7,720 nucleotides of DNA from CAYFHQ01 sp964342805. Lineage in GTDB: Bacteria; Bacillota; Clostridia; Peptostreptococcales; Acidaminobacteraceae. The DNA lies in the NCBI GenBank assembly GCA_964342805.1, contig CAYFHQ010000144.1, forward strand, positions 1 through 7,720, written 5' to 3'. The translations under genes were made by a program, and so were the position numbers. Of the stretch, positions 1 through 5,786 are shown piece by piece. Under the pieces are notes generated by a model, which saw only the letters and a list, made by a program, of their open reading frames with translations, ran no database searches and was not told where the DNA came from. Position 1 is the first letter of the stretch; each line of letters begins with the position of its first letter.

Positions 1-31
1 ATTCCTATTGATCATAACCGCTGGGTGCTTA

Positions 32-436
32 CTACACCCAAATCTCCATTTCCCTCTGAGCAGCTTCATAAGAATCTGATGCATGGACTAGGTTCTTCGA
101 CAAGGACTGACCTGGAATGGCAAAATCCCCACGGATGGACCCCGCTTCGGCTTCACTGGGGTTGGTTGCTCCGTTGATTTTTCGCACTTTGGCAATAGCA
201 TTTTCCCCTCCTACAATCATCACAAACACATGGTCTTCCATCATATCCTGCTCCAGTTCTGGATAGAAGGGTTTGTGGATGTGTTCAGCATAATGCATTG
301 CCAGCTTCTCAGGGGTTGCGTCGCTCAAAAACATCTTTTTGATTTTCAGACCCCTTTCCTCATACTTTAAAATGATTTCATGGGTCTTGCGCAGTCCGTC
401 GGGCTTAATCAGCACCAAAGTTTCTTCAATTTTCAT
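32..436 (-). CDS. ndk: Nucleoside diphosphate kinase, short form (134 aa)
   Basis: Transfers the terminal phosphate of ATP to nucleoside diphosphates through a phosphohistidine, balancing cytoplasmic NTP and dNTP pools. Visible family marks are the N-terminal LVLIKPDG with Lys11, the stretch GATNPSEAEAGSIRGDFA at about 89-106, and the active-site motif NLVHASDS with catalytic His118. Bacterial enzymes usually have Gly after this His; here it is Ala, which the family tolerates. At 134 residues it lies at the short end of the family but is complete. I chose the ATG at 436 because GGAGGAG lies 3 bases upstream. The longer reading back to 520 adds 28 residues unlike any NDK, and one of its internal ATGs lies inside the ribosome binding site. 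The gene is apparently monocistronic behind its own promoter near 643-671. No terminator is visible in the 31 bases after the stop. Confidence 0.95.
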   Translation of the reverse strand: MKIEETLVLIKPDGLRKTHEIILKYEERGLKIKKMFLSDATPEKLAMHYAEHIHKPFYPELEQDMMEDHVFVMIVGGENAIAKVRKINGATNPSEAEAGSIRGDFAIPGQSLSKNLVHASDSYEAAQREMEIWV

Positions 437-637
437 AGTCTCCTCCATATTATTAATTGTTGTGCTGGAGTGAACAAGTCCAGCTCGCCTGTCGCTTGCG
501 ATCATCAATAATATGAGCAATTGAAAAGTACCCAGGGCGTGGGTCCTTGCTCAACTGTCAGCCCACCACACAAGCAAGTGATTGCGCAGGCTGAGTTATA
601 TTTTTCGCTACTCGAGGTCACCTCCTTTTGTTCTATG
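437..637 (-). promoter_or_regulatory. Long structured 5' leader of ndk
   Basis: If transcription starts near 636-638, ndk has an untranslated leader of about 200 nt. Near its 5' end is a near-perfect anti-16S match, AAAGGAGGTGA (minus strand, about 618-628), with no start codon at usable distance. Further on, CTTGCT (573-578) can pair with AGCAAG (546-551), while GTGGG in the loop (562-566) can pair with downstream CCCAC (539-543), giving an H-type pseudoknot. A competing hairpin ACCCA/TGGGT (530-544) is followed by a short U-run (524-527), like a weak attenuator. A last small hairpin CTGGA/TCCAG lies near 465-483. I recognise no known riboswitch class. The pairings were read by eye and no folding was computed. 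Confidence 0.35.
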
Positions 638-651
638 ATAGTTTATCATAG
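633..651. repeat. Perfect inverted repeat over the ndk -10 region, candidate operator
   Basis: CTATGATA and TATCATAG form 8-bp arms separated by GTT. The repeat covers the -10 and probable start site of the ndk promoter, where a repressor site would be expected. As RNA it could form only a tight 3-base-loop hairpin with no U-tract, so a DNA operator is the simpler reading. The cognate regulator is unknown. Confidence 0.5.
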
Positions 652-671
652 TTTGCGGAGTATTCTGTCAA
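643..671 (-). promoter_or_regulatory. Probable ndk promoter
   Basis: On the minus strand a consensus -35 TTGACA (671-666) is followed after 17 bases by TGATAA (648-643). A better -10 match, TATGAT (650-645), would have only a 15-base spacer. The start site would fall around 636-638. The -10 region lies inside the inverted repeat 633-651, so a bound repressor would block it. It is the only promoter-like sequence between the terminator at 711-748 and ndk. Confidence 0.5.
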
Positions 672-710
672 TTTATCAAATGGTAAGCATTCACCAGTGC
701 ATGCCTACAC

Positions 711-748
711 CAAAAAATATAAAGAGTCATCCGCAAAACGAATGACTC
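711..748 (-). terminator. Intrinsic terminator
   Basis: Read on the minus strand, GAGTCATTCG pairs with CGGATGACTC over 10 bp (one G-U) around a TTTTG loop (724-748). It is followed by TTTATATTTTTT (723-712). It would end transcripts from the promoter at 844-872 and any read-through from the DUF3825 gene. The plus strand has no U-tract, so it acts in one direction. Confidence 0.82.
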
Positions 749-837
749 CATGTCTCATAGTTTTTACTATACTCTCTAAGTATATTGCCGTTCCAAACCA
801 CTTAAAAATAGTTATATTAGATGTAGTATTATAGTAT
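712..837 (-). ncRNA. Candidate small RNA of about 125 nt
   Basis: The unit is bounded by a perfect sigma-A promoter (844-872) and a strong intrinsic terminator (711-748), with no convincing coding sequence between them. It contains one further perfect hairpin, TATACT/AGTATA (768-784, 5-base loop), before the terminator stem. The only ATG-started frame is a 17-codon one that runs through the terminator and has no good ribosome binding site. It does not resemble 6S RNA, tmRNA, SRP RNA or RNase P RNA as I know them. The alternative is a short attenuated leader that reads through into ndk at low level. Confidence 0.45.
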
Positions 838-843
838 ATGGCA

Positions 844-872
844 ATTATATTAAGAGAGAATCCAAATGTCAA
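844..872 (-). promoter_or_regulatory. Perfect-consensus sigma-A promoter
   Basis: TTGACA (872-867), a 17-base spacer and TATAAT (849-844) on the minus strand match the vegetative promoter consensus at all 12 positions. It lies 7 bases past the stop codon of the DUF3825 gene and points away from it. The predicted start is near 837. No protein gene with a ribosome binding site follows before the terminator at 711-748. Confidence 0.8.
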
Positions 873-878
873 GCTGTT

Positions 879-1688
879 TTATATTTTTAACCATTCAACG
901 TCAGGTTTAACAATTCTTCTAGAATTTACATACGCCCATTCTAATGTAAGGATTGTCTTCCCAACATATGAATAGTCTCCTTTATCAACTACCAAAGCTA
1001 GATCAGCTACATCCCTGCTTTGCAGGAACAATGGAAGTAATAATTGGATTTTAGCCTCTCCTGTTTGTTTATCTGTATAGTACTGAGGTATTGCTAGCTT
1101 GTAATTTCTCTTTACCTTTTCAGTAATTCTCTTAACAGCATTCCCCAAAAGCCCTTGAATCATATACTTGTCATCTAAGCCAACCTCAACAAACCGATCA
1201 TAATTATCATCAATAATATGGTCATAATCAATATCAATGGAGAACTCTCTATCAAAAATGAAGTCAGCTGGACGTGTAAAGTAATTCGCTATCTCAGGGT
1301 ATTCCTTGAATACGCGCATTTCTCTGTCCGTTCGCTGCTTAAAACCATTTAGAAACCAATTCTGATCTTTTTTAGCATGCTTATTTGTGTTCTTCACAAA
1401 ATAGGCATAGATATCAGCACCATTCTCTGTTAATAGTCCTGTATTAAAGTACATAGACTCACCTGTCGGTGCTATAGCTGTTTTGCCTTCTTGCTTAATA
1501 CGATCATACGTATAGCAAATGTAGTTATAAAGGATTTGCTTGTCACTGGTTCCATGATAATCCCATTGTTCTTTCTGTGCCATGTTAGATAAGAAATGTA
1601 ACTTTGCATGTAGTAATTCTCTTTTTCCGAGATATGCATCTGCCAACAGAGTGAATTCTGGGCTTCCTTGATTGGATTTTGCCTTCAT
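879..1688 (-). CDS. DUF3825-type protein of unknown function (269 aa)
   Basis: The protein resembles the DUF3825 family from memory; no search was run. Family-like landmarks are YNYICYTYDR (about 54-63), FNTGLLTENG (81-90), NWFLNGF (110-116), YPEIANYF (130-137), IDYDHIIDDNYDRF (153-166), KVKRNYKLAIPQYY (191-204), the strand IQLLLPLFLQ (214-223), and an end in KPDVEWLKI. The molecular role is unknown. There is no signal peptide or membrane segment, so it should be cytoplasmic. The ATG at 1688 follows GGAAGGTGG at good distance; a GTG at 1703 would add 5 residues but lies ahead of that site. The gene is clearly more AT-rich than its neighbours and is set off from them by 138 bases upstream and a terminator downstream, so it may be a separately acquired single-gene unit. 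Confidence 0.85.
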   Translation of the reverse strand: MKAKSNQGSPEFTLLADAYLGKRELLHAKLHFLSNMAQKEQWDYHGTSDKQILYNYICYTYDRIKQEGKTAIAPTGESMYFNTGLLTENGADIYAYFVKNTNKHAKKDQNWFLNGFKQRTDREMRVFKEYPEIANYFTRPADFIFDREFSIDIDYDHIIDDNYDRFVEVGLDDKYMIQGLLGNAVKRITEKVKRNYKLAIPQYYTDKQTGEAKIQLLLPLFLQSRDVADLALVVDKGDYSYVGKTILTLEWAYVNSRRIVKPDVEWLKI

Positions 1689-1704
1689 TGTTCCACCTTC
1701 CACT

Positions 1705-1728
1705 ATTGAAATATTTGCCTATTTCAAT
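1705..1728. repeat. Inverted repeat just upstream of the DUF3825 gene
   Basis: ATTGAAATA and TATTTCAAT form perfect 9-bp arms around a 6-base centre, 17 bases upstream of the chosen start codon and close to its ribosome binding site. It could be an operator or an mRNA hairpin near the translation start. No U-tract follows on either strand, so it is not a terminator. Farther upstream (about 1765-1790) the minus strand has TATAAT-like sequence without a matching -35. Confidence 0.5.
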
Positions 1729-1826
1729 GATAGAACACTCACCTTGCATTAATCAACCATATAATTACATTAAATCACATTATATCCACTCTGAAATTGT
1801 ACTTTATCGTGTCATATCCAAAATTC

Positions 1827-2924
1827 CTATCCAACCTGGTCCACCCACAACCAACCAAACTCGTCCCCATACTTGACCATGACACAGTCTTCAAAGGCTT
1901 TGGCAACCTGGACGGTTTCCCCCACTGACAAGTTCAAAAAACGGTTGATATAGTTGACTCGGATATCATGCCCCTGGTCTCTCTCCTCAATTAGGGAAGA
2001 GAAGACCCTAAAGGTTTTTCCCGTTGAAATCTGCCTGCACACAGACCAGACCGCCCCTTGCTCCACCAGTTCAACTTCATGGTTGGGATAGGTCAAATAA
2101 ACCAAAGGTTCCGTCTCAAAATGATGGTTCCGGACAACCCGCATCGGCTTAAAGTTGTTTTCCTGAACAAGAGAGTGGATCACTTGCCCGTCTCGTTTTT
2201 CGATAATGAAAGCATTGAGTTCTCCAGAGTCCTTGATCACATTCCCGCCGTCTATGCTAATGATCTTCTTTTCTTCATTGTGGAAGGGCAGGTTCGACAA
2301 ACAATCATTCCGGAGTTCACTGGCTGGCCAGTGGCCCACGATCACTGTCTTCTCATTGGCTTCAGCGGTTGCGTTATAAGAGTCATATTTCAAGTAGTCA
2401 GTCTCATTGTCCTCCATGGTGTAGTCCTTGTTGTAACCCCCATGGACCAGGATCATGTCGTCAAAATAGGCTAGAATCGGCAAGGACGCCAAATATGTTC
2501 GTACTTCTGCTCCCCGTGGCCCCACCTTGGCCACAAGATCAGCACCGTTTTCAACAGCTTGAACCTCATGACCAGCCATTTTCACCAGTTCGCTGATCAT
2601 GGTCTCATAATACTCCGCCTTAAGGAAGTCCACAAAGTACTCGATATGCTCATTTTCCGCCAAGTGCCTCTGCATGAAAGACTCATGGTTTCCCTTCATA
2701 ATAAGCGTCCTGTCCCGCTTGCCAAGTTCACGGACATACACATAGGTCTCATAGTTTTTGGGTCCCCTATTGAGAAAATCACCTAAAAGGATCAAATAGT
2801 CTTCTTTTTCTAAGTTCAACTTGCCCAAAAGCCGATCTAGGGTGTCCACGTCCCCATGGACATCGCTGATCACAACCAGCCGATAATTGTCTTCTACGTC
2901 TACATGTACAATTTTTTCGTTCAT
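1827..2924 (-). CDS. PPP-like metallophosphatase with C-terminal SH3-like extension (365 aa)
   Basis: A cytoplasmic dinuclear-metal phosphoesterase related to the PPP/ApaH/PrpE group. The motifs are in canonical order: SDVHGD (20-25), GDFLNRGP (48-55), GNHES (78-82), VHGG (160-163) and GHW (197-199). These supply the metal-binding Asp, His and Asn residues. PPP enzymes usually read GDxxDRG in the second motif; here Asn52 replaces the second Asp. After about residue 265 a beta-rich tail ending in GDEFGWLWVDQVG looks like a small SH3-type barrel, which I infer only from the pattern. The substrate could be a phosphoprotein, a dinucleotide polyphosphate or a cyclic nucleotide. The ATG at 2924 follows GAGGGG by 4 bases; the ATG at 2936 has no such site. 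It starts 30 bases after the ParB-like gene, probably in the same transcript. Confidence 0.88.
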   Translation of the reverse strand: MNEKIVHVDVEDNYRLVVISDVHGDVDTLDRLLGKLNLEKEDYLILLGDFLNRGPKNYETYVYVRELGKRDRTLIMKGNHESFMQRHLAENEHIEYFVDFLKAEYYETMISELVKMAGHEVQAVENGADLVAKVGPRGAEVRTYLASLPILAYFDDMILVHGGYNKDYTMEDNETDYLKYDSYNATAEANEKTVIVGHWPASELRNDCLSNLPFHNEEKKIISIDGGNVIKDSGELNAFIIEKRDGQVIHSLVQENNFKPMRVVRNHHFETEPLVYLTYPNHEVELVEQGAVWSVCRQISTGKTFRVFSSLIEERDQGHDIRVNYINRFLNLSVGETVQVAKAFEDCVMVKYGDEFGWLWVDQVG

Positions 2925-2954
2925 ATTACCCCTCATTTATAGGATGCGCCCTGT

Positions 2955-3365
2955 CTATTTTCTTTTTTCTTCTAGTCTTTTATGCATTGCCCTGCATCGG
3001 TCGTGCCATAGGGTTTCATAAGCCTGTTTGCCAATGACTCGATCTACCAGGGGCTGAATGGACTTTATTTCCTCGGACAAGCACCAGTCCACACAGATTT
3101 GGTAAGCCTCCCAGTCCCATTCTTCAGGTTCCCACATAACCGTGATTATTTCTTGCCCTAGCATATGTAATGCGGTTGCCCGCGTATGGCCATCCACGTA
3201 AATGATTTTGCCATTTAGCTCTTTCACGGGGATAGGATCATACTTACAGTCACTGCCCTTGTCTATCCAGGACATCACCTTGTTCAATTTTTCTTCGGAT
3301 ATATATAGCTGTGTCGGTTGGATTTCGTCTATATGGAGTTGAAATGTAGTTGGTTTTGTTGTCAT
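2955..3365 (-). CDS. ParB/sulfiredoxin-fold domain protein (136 aa)
   Basis: The segment PIPVKELNGKIIYVDGHTRA (about 45-64) is the hallmark of the ParB N-terminal-like fold: a strand, then D-G-H-x-R followed by an Ala-rich helix. In this superfamily that loop binds nucleotide or phosphate. Family members include CTPases, sulfiredoxins and small nucleases or kinases. No helix-turn-helix follows, so this is not a chromosome-segregation ParB. The rest is rich in Trp, Glu and charged residues and ends in a basic tail, EEKRK. The start at 3365 is supported by GGGAG 6 bases upstream. It lies 30 bases ahead of the phosphatase gene, so the two are probably co-transcribed. The exact reaction is unknown. 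Confidence 0.75.
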   Translation of the reverse strand: MTTKPTTFQLHIDEIQPTQLYISEEKLNKVMSWIDKGSDCKYDPIPVKELNGKIIYVDGHTRATALHMLGQEIITVMWEPEEWDWEAYQICVDWCLSEEIKSIQPLVDRVIGKQAYETLWHDRCRAMHKRLEEKRK

Positions 3366-3421
3366 ATTTTCTCCCTTTAGCTAGCTGATATCAAAACCAA
3401 TCGACCTGCAAGCGCCATCGT

Positions 3422-3988
3422 CTACTCGGTTATAACAATCTTAATTGGCTCAATGATGATTTTGTCATATAACAAATGATAATAGCGTTGTTTGTCATTC
3501 AGCGTATCTACAAAACCTGGATATGTATAACCATCATACAGGTCCTTATCAAAGACCAAGTTCCCCGTAAAAAATGTAACATAATAAGTTCCAGCAGGGA
3601 GTGGATGAAACTCAAGTTTACTACGTATGACCTTTGATTTTGTAAGATCATATTGACCAAGAAGCAAGTTATATAATTTGTCGTAACCCGATGCTGCGCT
3701 TCCATCTTTATTAACGATATCTAATTTGATGATTTCTGAACTTGATTGCAACAGACTGCTCTTATCACCCAAGTATTCGAAAACTGTGTGAATGATTATT
3801 TGCTCATTGGGTTGAATCACACCCTCCGTATAAACACGAGCTCGAACAAGCTCATCCTCATATGTGATATCTAGTTGTCTGTGTGTTTCAATGTCATAAT
3901 GGTTCACAACTTTTACAGCAATCATGCACAAAGCACTGCAAATCAATGAAAGGATTAGGATTTTAACAAGATATTTTGATTTCACCAT
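3422..3988 (-). CDS. Membrane-anchored or exported protein of unknown function (188 aa)
   Basis: I do not recognise the family. The N terminus, MVKSKYLVKILILSLICSAL and a few more hydrophobic residues (about 5-27), is a signal peptide or signal anchor: a positive start followed by a hydrophobic stretch. It has cysteines but no good lipobox. The remaining 160 residues are predicted extracytoplasmic, with beta-strand-like patterns (RARVYTEGVIQPNEQIIIHT, GTYYVTFFTGNL) that suggest an Ig-like or beta-sandwich domain. The ATG at 3988 has AGGAGG only 2-3 bases upstream, so the GTG at 3985, the next codon, is an equally good start. A longer reading back to 4102 overlaps the acetyltransferase gene and lacks support. 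The gene is AT-rich relative to its neighbours. It follows the acetyltransferase gene by 55 bases on the same strand. Confidence 0.75.
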   Translation of the reverse strand: MVKSKYLVKILILSLICSALCMIAVKVVNHYDIETHRQLDITYEDELVRARVYTEGVIQPNEQIIIHTVFEYLGDKSSLLQSSSEIIKLDIVNKDGSAASGYDKLYNLLLGQYDLTKSKVIRSKLEFHPLPAGTYYVTFFTGNLVFDKDLYDGYTYPGFVDTLNDKQRYYHLLYDKIIIEPIKIVITE

Positions 3989-4043
3989 GACCTCCTCGTA
4001 TGGAAATATACATGGTTTGTATGCAATCGAAACATAATTCCAT

Positions 4044-4490
4044 CTATGCTCTGTAAGAAGTATACTTATCCATCCACAAAACCAACTCAAAATCCTCATC
4101 ATTCTCCCCCACCCGCTTAAAACCCATAGACTCGTATAGACTCAAGGCCGGAAGACGGTCCTTATTCACATGAATTCTGATTTTCTCATAACCTTTTTGT
4201 GTCCAGTGACCAATTGCCTGGAGCAACATTTTTCTACCGTATCCTTTTCCTTGCTTTTCCTTAATGACAGTTACAACAGATATATAAGGAACATGGTTAG
4301 AAAGAAAGCTGATCAAAAAACCGACAGGTTCTTGGCCTTCAAATAGAATCCAATTGCCGTCTGGGTCAAACTGGGGTATGTCATACCAGTCTTGGGGCCA
4401 GGCTTGATCTCCAAAGCCCCTGGCATATAGACCTGGAATGAGTGGATAATGGTTGGTTTCCATTCTACTGATTTTGACTTGTTTATCCAT
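4044..4490 (-). CDS. GNAT-family N-acetyltransferase (148 aa)
   Basis: Transfers an acetyl group from acetyl-CoA to an amine; the substrate is unknown. The acetyl-CoA-binding motif A is clear: VTVIKEKQGKGYGRKMLLQA (73-92), with the QxxGxG/A-type pyrophosphate loop (Q80, G81, G83, G85). Motif B follows as LSLYESMGFKRVGE (116-129). A Trp-rich N-terminal part (WPQDWYDIPQFDPDGNWILF, 31-50) presumably shapes the acceptor site. Length is normal for a single-domain GNAT. The ATG at 4490 follows AGGAGG by 8 bases. A possible extended -10, TGGTAAAAT (minus, 4547-4539), lies between this gene and the terminator at 4581-4612, so it is probably transcribed separately from the FAD gene upstream. Confidence 0.9.
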   Translation of the reverse strand: MDKQVKISRMETNHYPLIPGLYARGFGDQAWPQDWYDIPQFDPDGNWILFEGQEPVGFLISFLSNHVPYISVVTVIKEKQGKGYGRKMLLQAIGHWTQKGYEKIRIHVNKDRLPALSLYESMGFKRVGENDEDFELVLWMDKYTSYRA

Positions 4491-4580
4491 GCACCCAACC
4501 TCCTAATGGCTTCTCGATCCATAAGTGCCCACCTGACCATTTTACCACTTTCCCACCCACTTCACCCATTTCATGGGAAC

Positions 4581-4612
4581 AAAAAACCTGAGAGATTGCT
4601 TGTCTCCCAGGT
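4581..4612 (-). terminator. Intrinsic terminator of the FAD oxidoreductase gene
   Basis: On the minus strand ACCTGGGAGA pairs with TCTCTCAGGT (10 bp including one G-U) around a 7-base loop, followed directly by TTTTTT. It lies 29 bases past the stop of the gene at 4641-5684 and separates it from the acetyltransferase gene. Confidence 0.88.
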
Positions 4613-4640
4613 GCGAAATCTGATTATTCTTTTGTGCGCC

Positions 4641-5684
4641 TTACCTGCTACGGACAGAAATGCTGTCTACCCCGCTCCTCATGACCATATTTCGTAGGAA
4701 TGGAACATACATGAAAAGACCTTTTAGGTTTTTTAGAAGGAGCTTAATCTTGAGGAATCGTGTTTTCCGTAAGTAGTTTCTAAGAGTCTGTTTCTTATCT
4801 AAACTCTCACTCAGGGCAACAGCACTAATAAAGGCAGACGAAAAGCCTTCCAAGGAACTGGGGCTTATAAAGCCCGCTGCTTCTCCAATCAAGTAGACGC
4901 CAACGTCCTCCCGCTCGAGGCCGTTGATAAAGCTATTTCTGTTGCTTGGTCTTAGGACTTGACACGCTTCGGTCTTGACTGGATTGTCCAGCTCAATGCC
5001 AAATCGTTTAAGGCGCATCTTTTGAAGTTCAAACTGGTCTCGGCTTCCTTTAGGGGCAAAGGCCCCACCAAAAATAATGTACTCGTCCTTGTGGATGGTC
5101 CAGGAACAAGAGTCTGAAGTCTTCTGGTCGAATATACAGGAATAGAAAGGATTGACCTCCAGGTCCTCATTCTTAAACCATTGTTGAATGGCGACATAGG
5201 TTCGTGTTTTGAGCTTCCCAAAGAAGGTCCTACGAACGATGGAGTGGGCACCATCAGCTCCTACAACCACGTCAGTCTCTATGGTTTGACTTATACTACC
5301 TGACACAAATGTAATTCTTCGGCCGTCGATCTTGGTACACTTTCCTTTTACTATATCTACTGTAGGCGGCACCAAGGACACCAACCAATCGTCAAACTTT
5401 TTTCGGTTCATGTTGATATACATTCGCTGGTACCACTGCTGAACCCCTGATTCCAAGTCCATGGTCCTCACAGAAAAAATCTGTGGGTCCACCAGGACAT
5501 CCTTGGGGAGGGTCAAGTCGAACATGGCCAGGGCCTTCTGGGCGTCTGGTGCCAGCAAGCCCCCGCAGGGCTTTTCTTTGGTCCCTCCGTCTATGAGAAG
5601 AACGCGTTTATTGGCCAGTAGACGGGCCAAGGTGGCTCCTGCTGGGCCTGCGCCTACAATCACTACATCATACTTTTGGGTCAT
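4641..5684 (-). CDS. FAD-dependent oxidoreductase, geranylgeranyl-reductase type (347 aa)
   Basis: The Rossmann FAD-binding start VVIVGAGPAGATLARLL (7-23) carries GxGxxG (G11, G13, G16) with an acidic partner, IDGG, at 31-34. KPCGGLLAPDAQKAL (38-52) follows, a signature I associate with the geranylgeranyl reductase branch. VVGADGAHS (140-148) and YLIGEAAGFISPSSLEGFSSA (264-284) are the second and third FAD-contact motifs of the aromatic hydroxylase/reductase fold. The C-terminal Lys-rich and hydrophobic helices (about 306-337) may touch the membrane. Family members reduce isoprenoid double bonds or modify aromatic rings; the substrate here is unknown. The ATG at 5684 follows GGAG by 5 bases; the ATG at 5705 has no ribosome binding site. 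It lies 102 bases after the CRP/FNR regulator gene on the same strand, with a hairpin in between, so co-transcription is possible but uncertain. Confidence 0.88.
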   Translation of the reverse strand: MTQKYDVVIVGAGPAGATLARLLANKRVLLIDGGTKEKPCGGLLAPDAQKALAMFDLTLPKDVLVDPQIFSVRTMDLESGVQQWYQRMYINMNRKKFDDWLVSLVPPTVDIVKGKCTKIDGRRITFVSGSISQTIETDVVVGADGAHSIVRRTFFGKLKTRTYVAIQQWFKNEDLEVNPFYSCIFDQKTSDSCSWTIHKDEYIIFGGAFAPKGSRDQFELQKMRLKRFGIELDNPVKTEACQVLRPSNRNSFINGLEREDVGVYLIGEAAGFISPSSLEGFSSAFISAVALSESLDKKQTLRNYLRKTRFLKIKLLLKNLKGLFMYVPFLRNMVMRSGVDSISVRSR

Positions 5685-5735
5685 GTTAACTCCATTATTT
5701 TTCACCTGATCAATACCTTAGGACTAGTATACGAA

Positions 5736-5766
5736 AACCACTTGTAAAATGTGTGACAAAGTGGTT
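5736..5766 (-). terminator. Hairpin between the regulator and FAD genes (weak terminator or operator)
   Basis: AACCACTT(T)GT pairs with ACAAGTGGTT: 10 bp with one bulged base and a 10-base loop. On the minus strand only TTTTCG covers and follows the 3' arm, so termination would be weak or partial. The same DNA contains TTGT-N10-ACAA, so it could also bind a CRP/FNR-type protein such as the neighbouring regulator. The sequence alone does not decide between these. Confidence 0.4.
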
Positions 5767-5786
5767 GCTGCAATGAACTTGTAACC

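Noticed and set aside
437..520. N-terminal extension of ndk by 28 codons
   Set aside because: It has no ribosome binding site at 520, the extension does not resemble NDK, and the start at 436 has an excellent GGAGGAG.
560..625. Mn2+ (yybP-ykoY) or tetrahydrofolate riboswitch suggested by GAGTAGC
   Set aside because: Only the short GAGTAGC string fits; the other conserved blocks of both classes are absent and ndk is not a usual target.
610..630. Resemblance of the plus strand to the 3' end of 16S rRNA (TCACCTCCTTT)
   Set aside because: It is simply the complement of a perfect ribosome binding site; no other rRNA sequence is nearby.
521..745. 74-codon plus-strand open frame
   Set aside because: It starts at TTG without a ribosome binding site, lies antisense to the ndk leader and its promoter, and its product is low-information and unlike any family I know.
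698..760. 17-codon ORF (MRHGVIRFADDSLYFLV) in the candidate RNA
   Set aside because: It runs through the terminator stem and has no proper ribosome binding site.
1679..1876. 65-codon plus-strand open frame
   Set aside because: It overlaps two minus-strand genes and the inverted repeat, and has no ribosome binding site.
3989..4102. 38-codon upstream extension of the membrane protein gene
   Set aside because: It overlaps the end of the acetyltransferase gene and would bury the signal sequence; the start at 3988 or 3985 has AGGAGG.
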